From Paenibacillus sp. D2_2 (GTDB lineage Bacteria; Bacillota; Bacilli; Paenibacillales; Paenibacillaceae), in the NCBI RefSeq assembly GCF_031199965.1, contig NZ_CP133605.1, positions 4,062,501 to 4,126,500 on the forward strand: DNA of 64,000 nucleotides, given 5' to 3'. Below are positions 37,114-47,424 of this stretch, piece by piece (positions within the stretch are counted from its first letter, which is position 1; each line of letters starts with the position of its first letter). The position numbers and the translations under genes were made by a program. The notes under the pieces are model-generated. The model had not been told where the DNA came from. It searched no databases and saw only the letters and a list, made by a program, of their open reading frames with translations.

Positions 37114-39561
37114 CTATTTTCTTAATTCAGCAGCAAAAGTTTGCTCAAGTGCACTGACCACAGACCCATGCACTTCAGCGATCTCTTCATCCGTCAACGT
37201 CCGCTCCTTGTGACGGTATACGAGAGACAGAGCTACACTCTTCTTGCCATCTCCCAGCTTACTGCCAGTGAATACGTCGAATACTTCAACGGATTCCAGC
37301 AATTCGCCCGCAGTATGGCGAATGGTTCCGACCAAATCCCCAGCTTGAACTTCTTCGCTTACAACGACAGCAATGTCACGCTGCATCGATGGGAAGCGTG
37401 GTAGATCCTGATAAGCTACAGTTGCTCCCGCATAACGGTAGATCGGTTCAAGCAGTAATTCTGCTGCATACGTATCCTCAAGATCCAGTTCGTGCTGTAG
37501 CTCCGGATGAAGCTGCCCAGGGTGCCAATCCATAGCTTGCCTTCCGGTGCAGTGAGATACACGGAAGCAGAGCGTCCCGGATGGAATCCAGTCGGCTTAT
37601 TCGCTTCATAAGAGATGCGTTCGCTTAATCCCAATGCATTGAACACACTTTCAAGCGCTCCCTTGATATCAAAGAAGTCTACCTTCTCCGCAGGTACATT
37701 CCAGCGCTTCTCTCCACGATTACCAGTCAATAGCAGTCCGAGCACAGACAATTCCTGCGGCTGCTTCGTCAGCTTCTCTTCTGTGGAGAGGAATACATTG
37801 CCGATCTCGAACAATGCCAGATTATCCTGCTTGCGATTGCGGTTATATGCCGCAATCTCGGTCAGCCCTGGTAACAGACTACTACGCAGAACACCCCGCT
37901 CCTCACTCATCGGCATTGCCAGTTTTACTTCATACTCTCCTGTGCCCAGACGTGGGAACAGTTTGCTACTGCCTTCCTTCACGAAGGAATAGCCCATCGC
38001 TTCCTGCCACCCGCCATGCACCAGCAGTTTGCGCAAGTTACGGCGCAGCGCCTGTGACTTCGTATATCCACCTACGGTTGTCGGCCCTTCTATAACTGTA
38101 GTTGGAATGTTGTCATACCCGTACAAACGTGCAACTTCTTCGATCAAATCTACATCGCGGGTAATATCTCCACGACGGGTTGGTACGCGTACTTCAATAG
38201 TATTACCGGACACATCGCCGCAATCAAGATGCAATCTGCTCAGAATCGTCTTCGTCTCCAGCGATGAAATATCCGTTCCAAGGAAAGCATTCAGCTTGCT
38301 GATCGACAAGGCAATGATTCTCTCTTGCGGTTGTTGAACAACAGTCTCCACTACGCCCTGATGAACGCAGCCTTCAGCATACTTCATCATAAGTGTAGCC
38401 GCCCGGTTCAGAGCCGGAATTACAGCGTTCGGATCAACCTCTTTTTCAAAACGCAACGACGCTTCGGAACGAAGTCCCAGTTGACGAGACGTAATCCGTA
38501 CTGAACTGCCGCTGAATTTAGCCGATTCCAGTACAATATTCGTCGTCTGCTCCGTCACTTCTGAATTCAAACCACCCATAACCCCTGCCAGAGCGATCGG
38601 TTTGTCCTCTCCATCTACGATCAAGAGCGTTCCCACTTCCAGCTTACGCTCCTGTCCATCCAATGTGACAAGGATCTCGCCCGCTGTTGCCTCGCGAACA
38701 CCAATTACGCCGCCAGCAATCTTATCAGCATCAAAAGCATGCAGTGGTTGACCGTATTCCATCATGATGTAATTCGTTACGTCAACGATATTATTGATCG
38801 GACGAACTCCCGCAGCCATCAGACGATTCTGCATCCAAAGCGGCGAAGGAGCGATCTTAACACCTGTAATATAGCGGACCGCGTAATGATCACACAATGC
38901 CGGAGCATCAATCTTCACAGATACATATTCGTGGGCTGGCTTCTGCACTTCAACAAGGTCCTTCTCTGGCGTCGGCAGCTTGATATCTCTTCCGAGAATC
39001 GCGCCCACTTCGTACGCCGCACCCAGCATACTAAGGCAATCGGAACGGTTCGGGTCAGATCGAAATCAAGGATTTGATCGTCAAGCCCAAGCAGCTTCGT
39101 GATCGGCGTGCCAATCTCCACATGCTCTGGCAGCACCAGAATACCCTCCTGTTGCTCCTTCGGCAGTAACTTGTCATTTAGTCCCAATTCCTTGGCAGAA
39201 CAGATCATTCCATGCGAAGGAACGCCGCGTAGCTTCGCCTTCTTGATCTTCAAACCACCTGGCAGCTCGGCGCCTACAAGCGCAACCGGAACCTTCTGGC
39301 CAGCGTCTACGTTCTTAGCTCCACAGACGATCTGCAGATCCTCGCCTAAGCCTGCATCTACTGTACACACGTTCAGCTTGTCGGCATCCGGTGTTTTTCC
39401 TTATGCTTGACATAACCCACAACAACCTGAGTCACGCCTTTATTGCGGTCCTCTATCGAATCAATCTCTATGCCCGAGCGCGTAATTTGCTCAGCGAGCT
39501 CTGTAATATTTACATTTTCAAGTGATACATATTTGGATAACCATTCGGTTGATACTTTCAT
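37114..39561 (-). CDS. pheT: phenylalanyl-tRNA synthetase beta subunit (three frameshifts)
   Basis: This is the large subunit of the heterotetrameric class II synthetase. The N-terminus [14 protein letters not shown], the EMAP-like tRNA-binding domain ([15 protein letters not shown]), the B3/B4 editing region, B5 and the C-terminal anticodon-like domain ([20 protein letters not shown]) appear in order across three frames. Breaks near 39385, 39060 and 37540 are repaired by one C, one C and one G in short runs, for example [13 protein letters not shown]. The repaired protein is about 816 residues, normal for Bacillales. The gene is essential, so these are probably sequence errors. It starts 22 bases after pheS. 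Confidence 0.93.
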
Positions 39562-39582
39562 CTAACTTTCCCCTTTCCGCTA

Positions 39583-40617
39583 TTAAATTCTGGAAAACTG
39601 CTGCAAGAAACGAAGATCATTGCTGAAGAAGTGACGGATATCATCCACACCATATTTCAGCATCGCGATCCGCTCAACACCCATACCGAATGCAAAGCCG
39701 CTATAAATTTCAGGATCATAGCCGCTCATCTCCAGCACGCGTGGGTGCACCATTCCGCTGCCCAGAATTTCCAGCCATCCGGTTTGTTTGCACACCCGGC
39801 AGCCATTACCGCCGCATTTTACACAGGTTACGTCAACCTCGACACTTGGTTCGGTGAACGGGAAAAAGCTCGGACGTAGACGAATTTGCGTATTCGGACC
39901 GAACATTTTCTTTGTGAACTCGAGCAAAGTCCCCTTCAAGTCACTCATGCGGATTCCTTTGCCGACAACTAGACCTTCGATTTGATGGAACTGGAAGGAG
40001 TGGGTCGCATCATCATCATCGCGACGATATACTCGTCCAGGACAAATAACCTTAATAGGCACCTCGCCCTTCATTTGCTCCATCGTGTGTACTTGAACCG
40101 GAGAAGTCTGTGTACGCATCAGCAATTCTTCCGTTAAATAGAAAGAATCCTGCATATCACGAGCCGGATGATCCTTTGGTAAATTCAACGCTTCGAAATT
40201 ATAATAATCGGTCTCGACCTCGGGACCCTCAGCAATCCGATATCCCATACCAATGAAGACATCTTCAATATCCTGAATAACCTGATTCAACGGGTGAACC
40301 CCGCCTTGCTTCATCGGACGACCCGGTAAGGTCACATCTACTTGCTCGGCCGCGAGGCGTAGTTCAGTAGCTTGACGTTGGAAGAATCTGCTCTTCTCAT
40401 CGACCAGGGCTTCAATAGCCCCTCGGACTTCATTGGCCACCTGACCAATAACCGGACGCTCCTCTGCGCTTAGAGATCCCATACCACGCAGAACTTCCGT
40501 AAGCGCACCCTTCTTACCTAGATATTTAACACGTAGATCATTCAGATGATTTCCATCTGCAACCTTGTGAAGCTGTTCCAATGCATCTTGCTTGAGTGCT
40601 TCCAAACGATCCTTCAT
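39583..40617 (-). CDS. pheS: phenylalanyl-tRNA synthetase alpha subunit
   Basis: This 344-residue catalytic subunit begins [16 protein letters not shown] with an N-terminal coiled coil. The class II core has motif 2 near [21 protein letters not shown] and motif 3 at [16 protein letters not shown]. The ATG at 40617 follows GGGAGGATAAGTTC. It is downstream of a T-box leader and in operon with pheT. Confidence 0.96.
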   Translation of the reverse strand: MKDRLEALKQDALEQLHKVADGNHLNDLRVKYLGKKGALTEVLRGMGSLSAEERPVIGQVANEVRGAIEALVDEKSRFFQRQATELRLAAEQVDVTLPGRPMKQGGVHPLNQVIQDIEDVFIGMGYRIAEGPEVETDYYNFEALNLPKDHPARDMQDSFYLTEELLMRTQTSPVQVHTMEQMKGEVPIKVICPGRVYRRDDDDATHSFQFHQIEGLVVGKGIRMSDLKGTLLEFTKKMFGPNTQIRLRPSFFPFTEPSVEVDVTCVKCGGNGCRVCKQTGWLEILGSGMVHPRVLEMSGYDPEIYSGFAFGMGVERIAMLKYGVDDIRHFFSNDLRFLQQFSRI

Positions 40618-40715
40618 GAACTTATCCTCCCTAAACATATAAAATCATCAATTTGAACTTATGCCCTCATAAGCTAATAACACAGGCTAAAATTGAAGTT
40701 GACAGTTGATTCAAA

Positions 40716-41060
40716 CAAAAAAAGCCTTCTCTCCCCAGAAGGGACGAAAAGACCGTGGTACCACCCTTGTTAGAGTCTGCAGCATGCAGCACACACCATA
40801 GGCGTCCGCTGTTAGAGCAATACTCTCACTTTAACGAATAACGGTTCGTGACCGGTATCCTCTACTTTCTTCTTCCCTCATTTGTGCTCAGTAGGAACAA
40901 GCTGTTCAAGGAACTGCTCCGGAGCGAACTTCAGCAGTCTGAATTTCGTAGAGACGCTCTCAATCTGCGGCGTCCCCTCCCTGTAAGAAGGCTTCTGCTT
41001 ACTCTTCTCCATCATTGCATTTACTTCTTTTATGCGTTTGGCTTGACTGATTTCACTTAA
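40716..41060 (-). promoter_or_regulatory. T-box leader of pheST
   Basis: AAGGGTGGTACCACGG reads on the minus strand at 40753-40768. It is followed by a hairpin (CCTTCT / AGAAGG) and TTTTTTTG as terminator at 40716-40743. About 290 nt of leader lies upstream. Position before pheS implies tRNA-Phe as the effector. This fills the gene-free stretch 40618-41060. Confidence 0.92.
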
Positions 41061-41065
41061 TCAAT

Positions 41066-41094
41066 ATTATATGCAAACTTCCCTCTGATGGCAA
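41066..41094 (-). promoter_or_regulatory. SigA-type promoter of pheST
   Basis: On the minus strand TTGCCA (41089-41094) and TATAAT (41066-41071) are separated by 17 bases. Transcription would start near 41059, just before the T-box leader. Confidence 0.75.
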
Positions 41095-41270
41095 GCTACC
41101 AGCGCTCTAAATAACTGCTCCGGCTATCATCTTAACGCAGGTAGCAGTGAAAAGCTGAATTCAACGGATGTAGTCAATCGTTTTTTCAAAAAAGGTCTTG
41201 CCTTCCATCTATAAAAATGATATATTATTTCTTGTCTTCACAAAGAAGTTAGCTTCTTAAATAAAGACAA

Positions 41271-41347
41271 CGGGATGTAGCTCAGCTTGGTAGAGCACCT
41301 GGTTTGGGACCAGGGGGTCGCATGTTCGAATCGTGTCATCCCGACCA
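41271..41347 (+). tRNA. tRNA-Pro (anticodon TGG)
   Basis: CGGGATG and CATCCCG form the acceptor stem. TTTGGGA in the anticodon loop places TGG as anticodon. GTTCGAATC forms the T arm. The 3' CCA is encoded. It is the first of two tandem tRNA genes. Confidence 0.96.
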
Positions 41348-41358
41348 TAATTTCATTT

Positions 41359-41429
41359 GCGGGTGTAGTTCAATGGTAGAACTCCAGCCTTCCAAGCTGG
41401 TAGCGTGGGTTCGATTCCCATCACCCGCT
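41359..41429 (+). tRNA. tRNA-Gly (anticodon TCC)
   Basis: GCGGGTG and CACCCGC form the acceptor stem. The anticodon loop CTTCCAA carries TCC. GGTTCGATTCC is the T arm. The 3' CCA is not encoded. Confidence 0.96.
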
Positions 41430-41438
41430 TCCTATGTT

Positions 41439-41466
41439 AACCCCTTGCGATGCAAGGGGTTTTCTT
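41439..41466 (+). terminator. terminator of the tRNA genes
   Basis: ACCCCTTGC and GCAAGGGGT form a stem followed by TTTCTTTT. Confidence 0.85.
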
Positions 41467-41527
41467 TTGTTATCTATAAAACAACATGCGCTTCGGCTGG
41501 GAGTACCTCCAATCTCTATAACATGTC

Positions 41528-43657
41528 TCATATAAAAAAGCTCCTTAACCGGCAAGCCGGCTGAAGGAACTCATTCTCGAATACTCCTGCAGGAACAGGC
41601 TTACTAAACAGGAAGCCCTGCCCCTCATGGCAATTCTGTTGCTTCAGGAATTCAAGCTGCTCCTTGCTCTCCACTCCTTCGGCAGTTACCTTGAGCTGTA
41701 GATGATGCGCCATCGTCGTGATCGTTGATACTATGGCTGCATCATTTCCGTCCAGCATCAGCTCTTGGACGAAAGCACGGTCAATCTTCAAACGGTCGAT
41801 CGGCAAGCTCTTCAAATAGTAGAGTGAGCTGTACCCTGTTCCAAAATCGTCGATACTAATATGTATTCCAAGCTGCTTCAAGCTGTAAAGCTGGCTTAAC
41901 GCGGTTTCGATATCATAGGTCATACTCTCTGTAACCTCAAGCTCCAGATACTTCGCTTCCATTCCGACTTCATTCAGGATCGCTCCGACCCTCTCAGCCA
42001 AGTTATATTGACGGAACTGGCGCATCGATAGATTGACGGATATACATACTGGTGGGTAACCAGCTAATTGCCAATTTCTATTGTACTGGCAAGCAGTCCT
42101 CAATACCCACTCTCCAAGCTGGACGATCAATCCGCTATCCTCAGCAATCGGAATGAAGTCACCCGGTGAAATGATGCCACGTTTGGGATGTCTCCATCGT
42201 ACCAACGCCTCCATTCCTACCATTCGATTCGTCTGCAGACTGAATTGCGGCTGAAACTCCAGAAAGAATTGTTCCTGATCCAGCGCCTTGCGCATATCAT
42301 TCTCCAATTCGATTCTGGCCTGGGTCACTAGCTTCATCGTATCGACGTAACGCGAGAATTCCTGCCCTTGATCTTTGGCATGATGAACGGCCATATCAGC
42401 ATATTGAATGACCTGCTCCACAGAAGTTCCGTCTACGGGATACACGGATAATCCCATCGACAATGAGATATGGTACTCTGTATCATCGATAATAACCGAT
42501 GGGTTCACCGATCGAAGTAAGCTTATCGCTCGCCGTTCAGCAGCCTCCGCATCGTTCACATCAGTCAGAATAACAGCGAACTCATCTTCGCTCATCCGAT
42601 AGACCTTCTCCGCACCATGGCACACTTCAGACAACCGTTCACCTACTTCCGTAAGCATCTTGTCACCCGCACTATAACCGAGAGAATCATTAATCGCTTT
42701 GAATCGATCGATATTGATAACAGTTATACCGATACATGAGGCGCCAAAATGATTCGCATACCCGTCGAGCTCCTCTTTCATCCGCCGCAAATTAGGCAAT
42801 CCGGTCAGATCATCATGATCTACCATATGCTTCATCATGGCTTCAACTGCCTGTTGGCTGCGGAACGGTTCTTCGATGGTAAGGCGGTATACACCCTTCA
42901 TTACGAAATAATAAGAGATCACCATATACCACTCGCCGACAGCATGAAGCAAGCTGAGCCGCATGTCTACTAACATAAAAAAAGTATGACCCAGTAGCAT
43001 GAACATCAGTGCCCTGACCATCGTAATAGCCGCGGACGAGCTGGACTCACGTGCTCGGCGGATCATAGATATCATCGCTAATAAGATTATCGGCAGCGTA
43101 ACCATCCAGATTATCGCATTGCCGAAGCTGCGCCCTTCGTATGTATGCCAAGTTGAATACTTCCTTTGATACGTATATAACAGACCGATCCCGATCACGG
43201 TGACTAATGCACCACCGATAAAGGTCATTAATTTATGCTTGCCTGACACCTGCTGGTCTTCCGAACTGAAAATAAACAGGATTCCCAAAGCCCCTAACAA
43301 ATGTGAAATCGCAAGCAACGTGTCCGATAGATGAAGGCCTGTCTCTATTCCAAATAACTTAATCCCGCTATACGCTGATATATGTAATACATCTAATAAT
43401 CCGACTATGAAAAAAAGAACCGCTGTATACGATCGCTGTCTAGATAATTTGTCTGCAAACAAAATCCAGCCCTGAGCAAAAATCGCAAATGATACCGTTC
43501 CGATCACCAATCCGGCTAAAATCAGTAATGCTCTTGTACTTTCTGCGGAAATCCCCAGACTATCTAACCTGACGGATGCTATGATTAAGGCCAGCATACC
43601 TGCCAAGCCAACTCCTCCCTGGATTATCGCTGTTCTTCTCTCTGTCTTAGTACCCAT
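41528..43657 (-). CDS. membrane GGDEF-EAL protein, probable c-di-GMP phosphodiesterase
   Basis: This 709-residue protein has about eight transmembrane helices (residues 12-255) forming a membrane sensor. A GGDEF domain follows (about 275-435). Its signature is SEDEF (356-360), so both glycines are replaced and cyclase activity is doubtful. The EAL domain (about 450-695) has intact motifs: EALVRW (483-488), ELEVTES, IDDFGTGYSSL, LKIDRAF and TAEGVE. This suggests that it degrades c-di-GMP. The last residues are encoded by a terminator hairpin (41534-41567). Confidence 0.9.
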   Translation of the reverse strand: MGTKTERRTAIIQGGVGLAGMLALIIASVRLDSLGISAESTRALLILAGLVIGTVSFAIFAQGWILFADKLSRQRSYTAVLFFIVGLLDVLHISAYSGIKLFGIETGLHLSDTLLAISHLLGALGILFIFSSEDQQVSGKHKLMTFIGGALVTVIGIGLLYTYQRKYSTWHTYEGRSFGNAIIWMVTLPIILLAMISMIRRARESSSSAAITMVRALMFMLLGHTFFMLVDMRLSLLHAVGEWYMVISYYFVMKGVYRLTIEEPFRSQQAVEAMMKHMVDHDDLTGLPNLRRMKEELDGYANHFGASCIGITVINIDRFKAINDSLGYSAGDKMLTEVGERLSEVCHGAEKVYRMSEDEFAVILTDVNDAEAAERRAISLLRSVNPSVIIDDTEYHISLSMGLSVYPVDGTSVEQVIQYADMAVHHAKDQGQEFSRYVDTMKLVTQARIELENDMRKALDQEQFFLEFQPQFSLQTNRMVGMEALVRWRHPKRGIISPGDFIPIAEDSGLIVQLGEWVLRTACQYNRNWQLAGYPPVCISVNLSMRQFRQYNLAERVGAILNEVGMEAKYLELEVTESMTYDIETALSQLYSLKQLGIHISIDDFGTGYSSLYYLKSLPIDRLKIDRAFVQELMLDGNDAAIVSTITTMAHHLQLKVTAEGVESKEQLEFLKQQNCHEGQGFLFSKPVPAGVFENEFLQPACRLRSFFI
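41531..41567 (-). terminator. terminator embedded in the end of the GGDEF-EAL gene
   Basis: On the minus strand GTTCCTT..GCCGG and CCGG..AAGGAGC pair, then TTTTTTATA follows and includes the TGA stop. The hairpin encodes the last dozen codons. Confidence 0.7.
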
Positions 43658-43784
43658 TTTTGAGTTCTCATCCCCCGGAGGTATATTCTTTAGTTGTACA
43701 ATTCAACATCATCCGCTATTTTCCTGCCTTCTCCCTAATCTGAGGACAAAAATCGTCAAAAACTGCATTCGCTCAAAACATTCA

Positions 43785-43822
43785 GAAAAGCCCGGTTATC
43801 CTGAGATAACCGGACTTTATCA
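43785..43822 (-). terminator. terminator of the aldolase gene
   Basis: On the minus strand AGTCCGGTTATC and GATAACCGGGCT pair around TCAG, followed by TTTTC. Confidence 0.85.
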
Positions 43823-43860
43823 TATATAGTCTATTTGTCTGACTTTTTAAACTCGTACTA

Positions 43861-44819
43861 TTATTTCTTCTTGAAGTTCACTTCAGGCGTCGTGAGCTTA
43901 TCGTAGAAATCAACGACCTTATCTTTGTCGTCCGAAACACGAAGTGCCATAGCTGAACGCGGATGCTCATCCAGCGTTCCGGTAATCATGTAGGGGATCA
44001 GGTAACCCCACTCCTCCTTCTCGCGAAGCGGCACCATGAGCTCTTCAAGCACAACAAGCAATGGACGAAGTTTATATTTTGTATTTTTCAAATGAGTTAC
44101 GAGTAGTTCAGTAGGACAGTTTCCTGCTGCTCGTCCCATCCCGTACACAGAAGCGTCAAGGAATTCTACCCCATTATCTGCTGCAACTAGCGTATTCGAG
44201 AAAGCCAACTGCATGTTGTTATGGGTATGAACGCCCAAGCGTTTATTAGGCAAATGGGTCTTGAATTTGTTCACCAAGTATTCCATATCTTTATAATCCA
44301 GACTGCCGTAAGAATCAACGACATACACAACGTCAACTACGCTCTCCTTGATCATCTCGAACGCTTCAAGTAATTCATTCTCCATCACGTTCGACAAAGC
44401 CATAATATTCAGCGTCGTCTCATAACCACGGTCATGGAACAATTGTACAAGCTCCAGAGCTTTATCAACATCCTTGATGTAGCAGGCTACTCGAATTAGA
44501 TCAAGCATGCTCTCGCTGCGGGTAAAACATCATTCTCATCTACCCGCCCGATATCAACTAGTGCAGACAGCTTAGTGTTTCCTTTCTCCGGGATCACCTT
44601 GCGAAGGAAATCGTCGTCTAGAAAGCGCCATGGCCCCGCCTCATCTGCTCCCTTAAGCAGCTTCGGAGAGTTTTTATATCCAATTTCCATATAATCCACG
44701 CCTGCTTCATTCAGACCGGCATACAATTTTTGCACGAAATCTACACTAAAATCCCAGTTATTTACTAACCCACCGTCACGGATAGTACAATCGACAATCT
44801 TACATTGGTTCACTTTCAT
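43861..44819 (-). CDS. HMGL-like aldolase-domain protein (one frameshift)
   Basis: This TIM-barrel protein resembles 4-hydroxy-2-oxovalerate aldolase and HMG-CoA lyase. The N-terminus IVDCTIRDGG holds the metal and catalytic Arg-Asp pair. The metal-binding His-x-His is in GVHTHNNMQLAF. YVVDSYGSL and VYGMGRAAGNCPTE are other family blocks. The frame breaks near 44525. One C added to CCC gives VLPRSESMLDLIRVACY. The repaired protein is about 319 residues. The ATG at 44819 follows AAAGGGATAGGAAG. It stands alone and its substrate is unknown. Confidence 0.8.
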
Positions 44820-44903
44820 CTTCCTATCCCTTTCACTCGTTTGTTTTTTATTATCCATCTTACTTGAAGATAATTGAAAATGTAAAGCGAAAGAATTAAA
44901 TGC

Positions 44904-44919
44904 TGTGATCTATATCACA
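44904..44919 (+). promoter_or_regulatory. Fnr/Crp-family binding site upstream of feoAB
   Basis: TGTGATCTATATCACA is a perfect TGTGA-N6-TCACA site. Its centre is about 41.5 bases upstream of the start expected from the TATATT box at 44941-44946. That is the class II activator position, so oxygen-limited activation by Fnr is likely. Confidence 0.75.
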
Positions 44920-44940
44920 GTTGGCCAGTTTGCAGTTTGC

Positions 44941-44946
44941 TATATT
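44941..44946 (+). promoter_or_regulatory. -10 box of feoAB
   Basis: TATATT lies 22 bases after the Fnr-like site, with no good -35 box. This is usual for an activator-dependent promoter. The expected start is near 44953. Confidence 0.5.
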
Positions 44947-44959
44947 ATTTATAACAAAT

Positions 44960-44978
44960 GAGAGTGATTATCAATATC
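44960..44978 (+). promoter_or_regulatory. Fur box of feoAB
   Basis: GAGAGTGATTATCAATATC matches the 19-bp Fur consensus at 16 positions. It lies just downstream of the expected transcription start, where bound Fur-iron would block transcription. Confidence 0.78.
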
Positions 44979-45124
44979 AAATTATTAACTAGTAAATATT
45001 ATCATTTAATATTAATTATTTATTATAGATATTCTAAATTTTAGTACTCCAATACCTTTTTGATTAAAGCATAACTTACCCATTCTAATTCTAATCCTTT
45101 CATTATAATAAGGGGCGATCTACC

Positions 45125-45367
45125 ATGTCTGACTGCCAAAACTGTCTTCTCGGTCTGAGACCGGGAACCTCCGTAGAGATACGTCAATTCGGATCCATTG
45201 ATCCCACACTAAAACGTCGTCTTGCCGATCTCGGCATCTGCGTTGGCTCAAATATTACAATTAAGCGATACTGCCCCTGCGGTGGTCCGTTAATGCTGGA
45301 ATGCAGCGGACAGTTATTCGGAATTCGTCAGAAAGAAGCCGCACAAATCTCGGTGGCTGTCTCATGA
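45125..45367 (+). CDS. feoA: FeoA ferrous iron transport protein
   Basis: This 80-residue SH3-like protein supports FeoB. RRLADLGICVGSNITI and FGIRQKEAAQISV are the conserved blocks. Four Cys residues are present, which is more than usual (CQNC near the N-terminus, CPC in the middle). Its stop overlaps the feoB start (ATGA). Confidence 0.88.
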   Translation: MSDCQNCLLGLRPGTSVEIRQFGSIDPTLKRRLADLGICVGSNITIKRYCPCGGPLMLECSGQLFGIRQKEAAQISVAVS

Positions 45368-47382
45368 TCAATGCTGCTTTAATAGGTAATCCTAATACAG
45401 GGAAAACCTCGCTCTTCAATACGCTAACCAGTTCTTACGAATATGTAGGTAACTGGTCAGGAGTAACCGTAGAGAAGAAGATTGGACATCTCAAGAACAA
45501 GAGCGGAGATCTAACAGACCTGCCCGGCATCTACACATTGCATCCATTATCGCGGGATGAAGGTGTCGCCGCTGAATATTTAGTAACCGATTCTCCTGAC
45601 CTATTGATCAATATCGTCGATGCTTCTCAACTTGAGCGAAATCTATATTTAACTTTCCAACTTCTGGAATATGGGAAGCCGATGGTAATTGGCCTTAATA
45701 TGATTGATGTTGCTCAATCTAATGGTCTTCGTATTAACTTGGAAGCCTTGGCAGAGAGTATCGGCGTACCTGTGCTCCCTCTTGTAGCCCGCACAGGAAA
45801 AGGCGCCGACGATTTGCTTCATCTAATTAGCAACTCTGAAGTAAAAGCCCCGGATTTTCACATCGATTACGGAAGCGCCGTCGAGGCGGCAATCAGTAAC
45901 ATTTCCCGGGAATTAACTTCTGTAATACCTGACCATATTCCGTCGGAACGTTTCATCGCCCTCCAGCTGCTTGAACGTAATGATGCCGTTATCCATTCGC
46001 TTAATCTCGGAAATGAGCAGATGGCCAAGGTACAATCCATTTGCGATTTGGCTGAACAAAGACTGCACAAGGCAGGTAACCCATCAACACTGCAAGAGTA
46101 TATTCGCTCTGTAAGAACGAAGCATATTCAAGAAATCTGTGCAAAAACTGTCGATGCTACCCATCGCAAGCCTAATACACTAACCGAAAAAATAGATTCT
46201 ATATTGACCCACCCCATCTGGGGGATCCCAATATTTCTCGTATTTATGCTGTTTACCTTCCAGTTGACTTTTGATTGGCTCGGCAATCCATTGTCAGATC
46301 TGCTGGAGTCCTTTTTCTCTGGACCGCTCAGCACCTGGGTAGAGAACGGACTTGAAGCAGTGGGCGCCTCTGAATTCACACGTGCATTGTTGATCGATGG
46401 AATTATCGGCGGAGTTGGCGGTGTGCTCGTATTCGTCCCGCAAATTTTCGTCATGTTCCTGATTATTTCCTTCATCGAGGATTCAGGCTATATGGCGCGA
46501 ATCACAGTCATGATGGATAAGATCATGGAACTGGCAGGGCTGAACGGCAAGTCACTGATCCCGTTCATTATTGGTTTCGGCTGCAACGTCCCTGCCATCA
46601 TGGCTTCGCGTAGTATTGAACAACAGAAAGAGCGAATGCTGACGATGCTGCTCGTTCCGCTGATGTCCTGCTCAGCCCGTCTGCCTGTCTACGCCTTGTT
46701 CGCAGGAATATTCTTTGCAAAGTCCCAAGCACTTATCGTGTTCTCTTTGTATTTGCTTGGAATTGTACTAGCACTTCTATTAGCCAAGTTGTTCTCGCTA
46801 TTCATGTTCAAAGATACGAAGTCCTTCTTCATGGTTGAGCTGCCGCCATACCGTATGCCGCAGTCTACTACCCTATTCCGCAGCACTTGGGAGAAAGGTA
46901 AAGGCTTCCTACGCAAAGCAGGGACCTTCATTCTTGGCGGTTCCGTATTAGTCTGGCTATTATCCTATGTTGGACCAGGTGGGGTAGCGGAAACGATGGA
47001 TGATAGCTTCCTTGCTTATATCGGCGGATTGTTCGCTAGCATTCTTCATCCGCTTGGCTTTGGAACATGGCAATCCGGAGCAGCCCTCATCACTGGTTTT
47101 ATGGCCAAAGAGGTCGTCGTATCAACGATGAATATCATCTATCATGTACCTGATATGGCTGGACTACAAGATCAGATCGCGCTGGCCTTCACCCCGCTGA
47201 AGGCATACAGCTTCATGGTATTTGTACTATTATATACGCCTTGTCTGGCTACCGTTGGTATTCTCCGTAAGGAGACGGACTCATGGAAATGGACAGCATT
47301 CTCTGTCATCTACTCCCTAACGCTAGCCTACATCGTCTCATTCATTATCTATCAGGGCGGTAAATTGCTTGGGTTTGTGTAA
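45364..47382 (+). CDS. feoB: FeoB ferrous iron transporter
   Basis: This 672-residue protein pumps ferrous iron across the membrane. The N-terminal GTPase domain has G1 GNPNTGKTS, G3 DLPGIYTL and G4 NMIDV. Two nucleoside-recognition Gate domains and the conserved GFGCNVPAIMASR and SCSARLPVYALF motifs are present in the membrane part. The ATG at 45364 overlaps the feoA stop. Fnr and Fur sites upstream fit iron uptake under low oxygen and low iron. Confidence 0.96.
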   Translation: MINAALIGNPNTGKTSLFNTLTSSYEYVGNWSGVTVEKKIGHLKNKSGDLTDLPGIYTLHPLSRDEGVAAEYLVTDSPDLLINIVDASQLERNLYLTFQLLEYGKPMVIGLNMIDVAQSNGLRINLEALAESIGVPVLPLVARTGKGADDLLHLISNSEVKAPDFHIDYGSAVEAAISNISRELTSVIPDHIPSERFIALQLLERNDAVIHSLNLGNEQMAKVQSICDLAEQRLHKAGNPSTLQEYIRSVRTKHIQEICAKTVDATHRKPNTLTEKIDSILTHPIWGIPIFLVFMLFTFQLTFDWLGNPLSDLLESFFSGPLSTWVENGLEAVGASEFTRALLIDGIIGGVGGVLVFVPQIFVMFLIISFIEDSGYMARITVMMDKIMELAGLNGKSLIPFIIGFGCNVPAIMASRSIEQQKERMLTMLLVPLMSCSARLPVYALFAGIFFAKSQALIVFSLYLLGIVLALLLAKLFSLFMFKDTKSFFMVELPPYRMPQSTTLFRSTWEKGKGFLRKAGTFILGGSVLVWLLSYVGPGGVAETMDDSFLAYIGGLFASILHPLGFGTWQSGAALITGFMAKEVVVSTMNIIYHVPDMAGLQDQIALAFTPLKAYSFMVFVLLYTPCLATVGILRKETDSWKWTAFSVIYSLTLAYIVSFIIYQGGKLLGFV

Positions 47383-47424
47383 GAGCCTTATGGTGTCAAT
47401 GTAAAGGAAAGGAATGTGATAACG

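Noticed and set aside
37416-39370. pheT fragments as separate genes or a decayed duplicate.
   Set aside because: The fragments tile one full-length pheT in order without overlap of conserved domains, and no other intact copy is present in the window.
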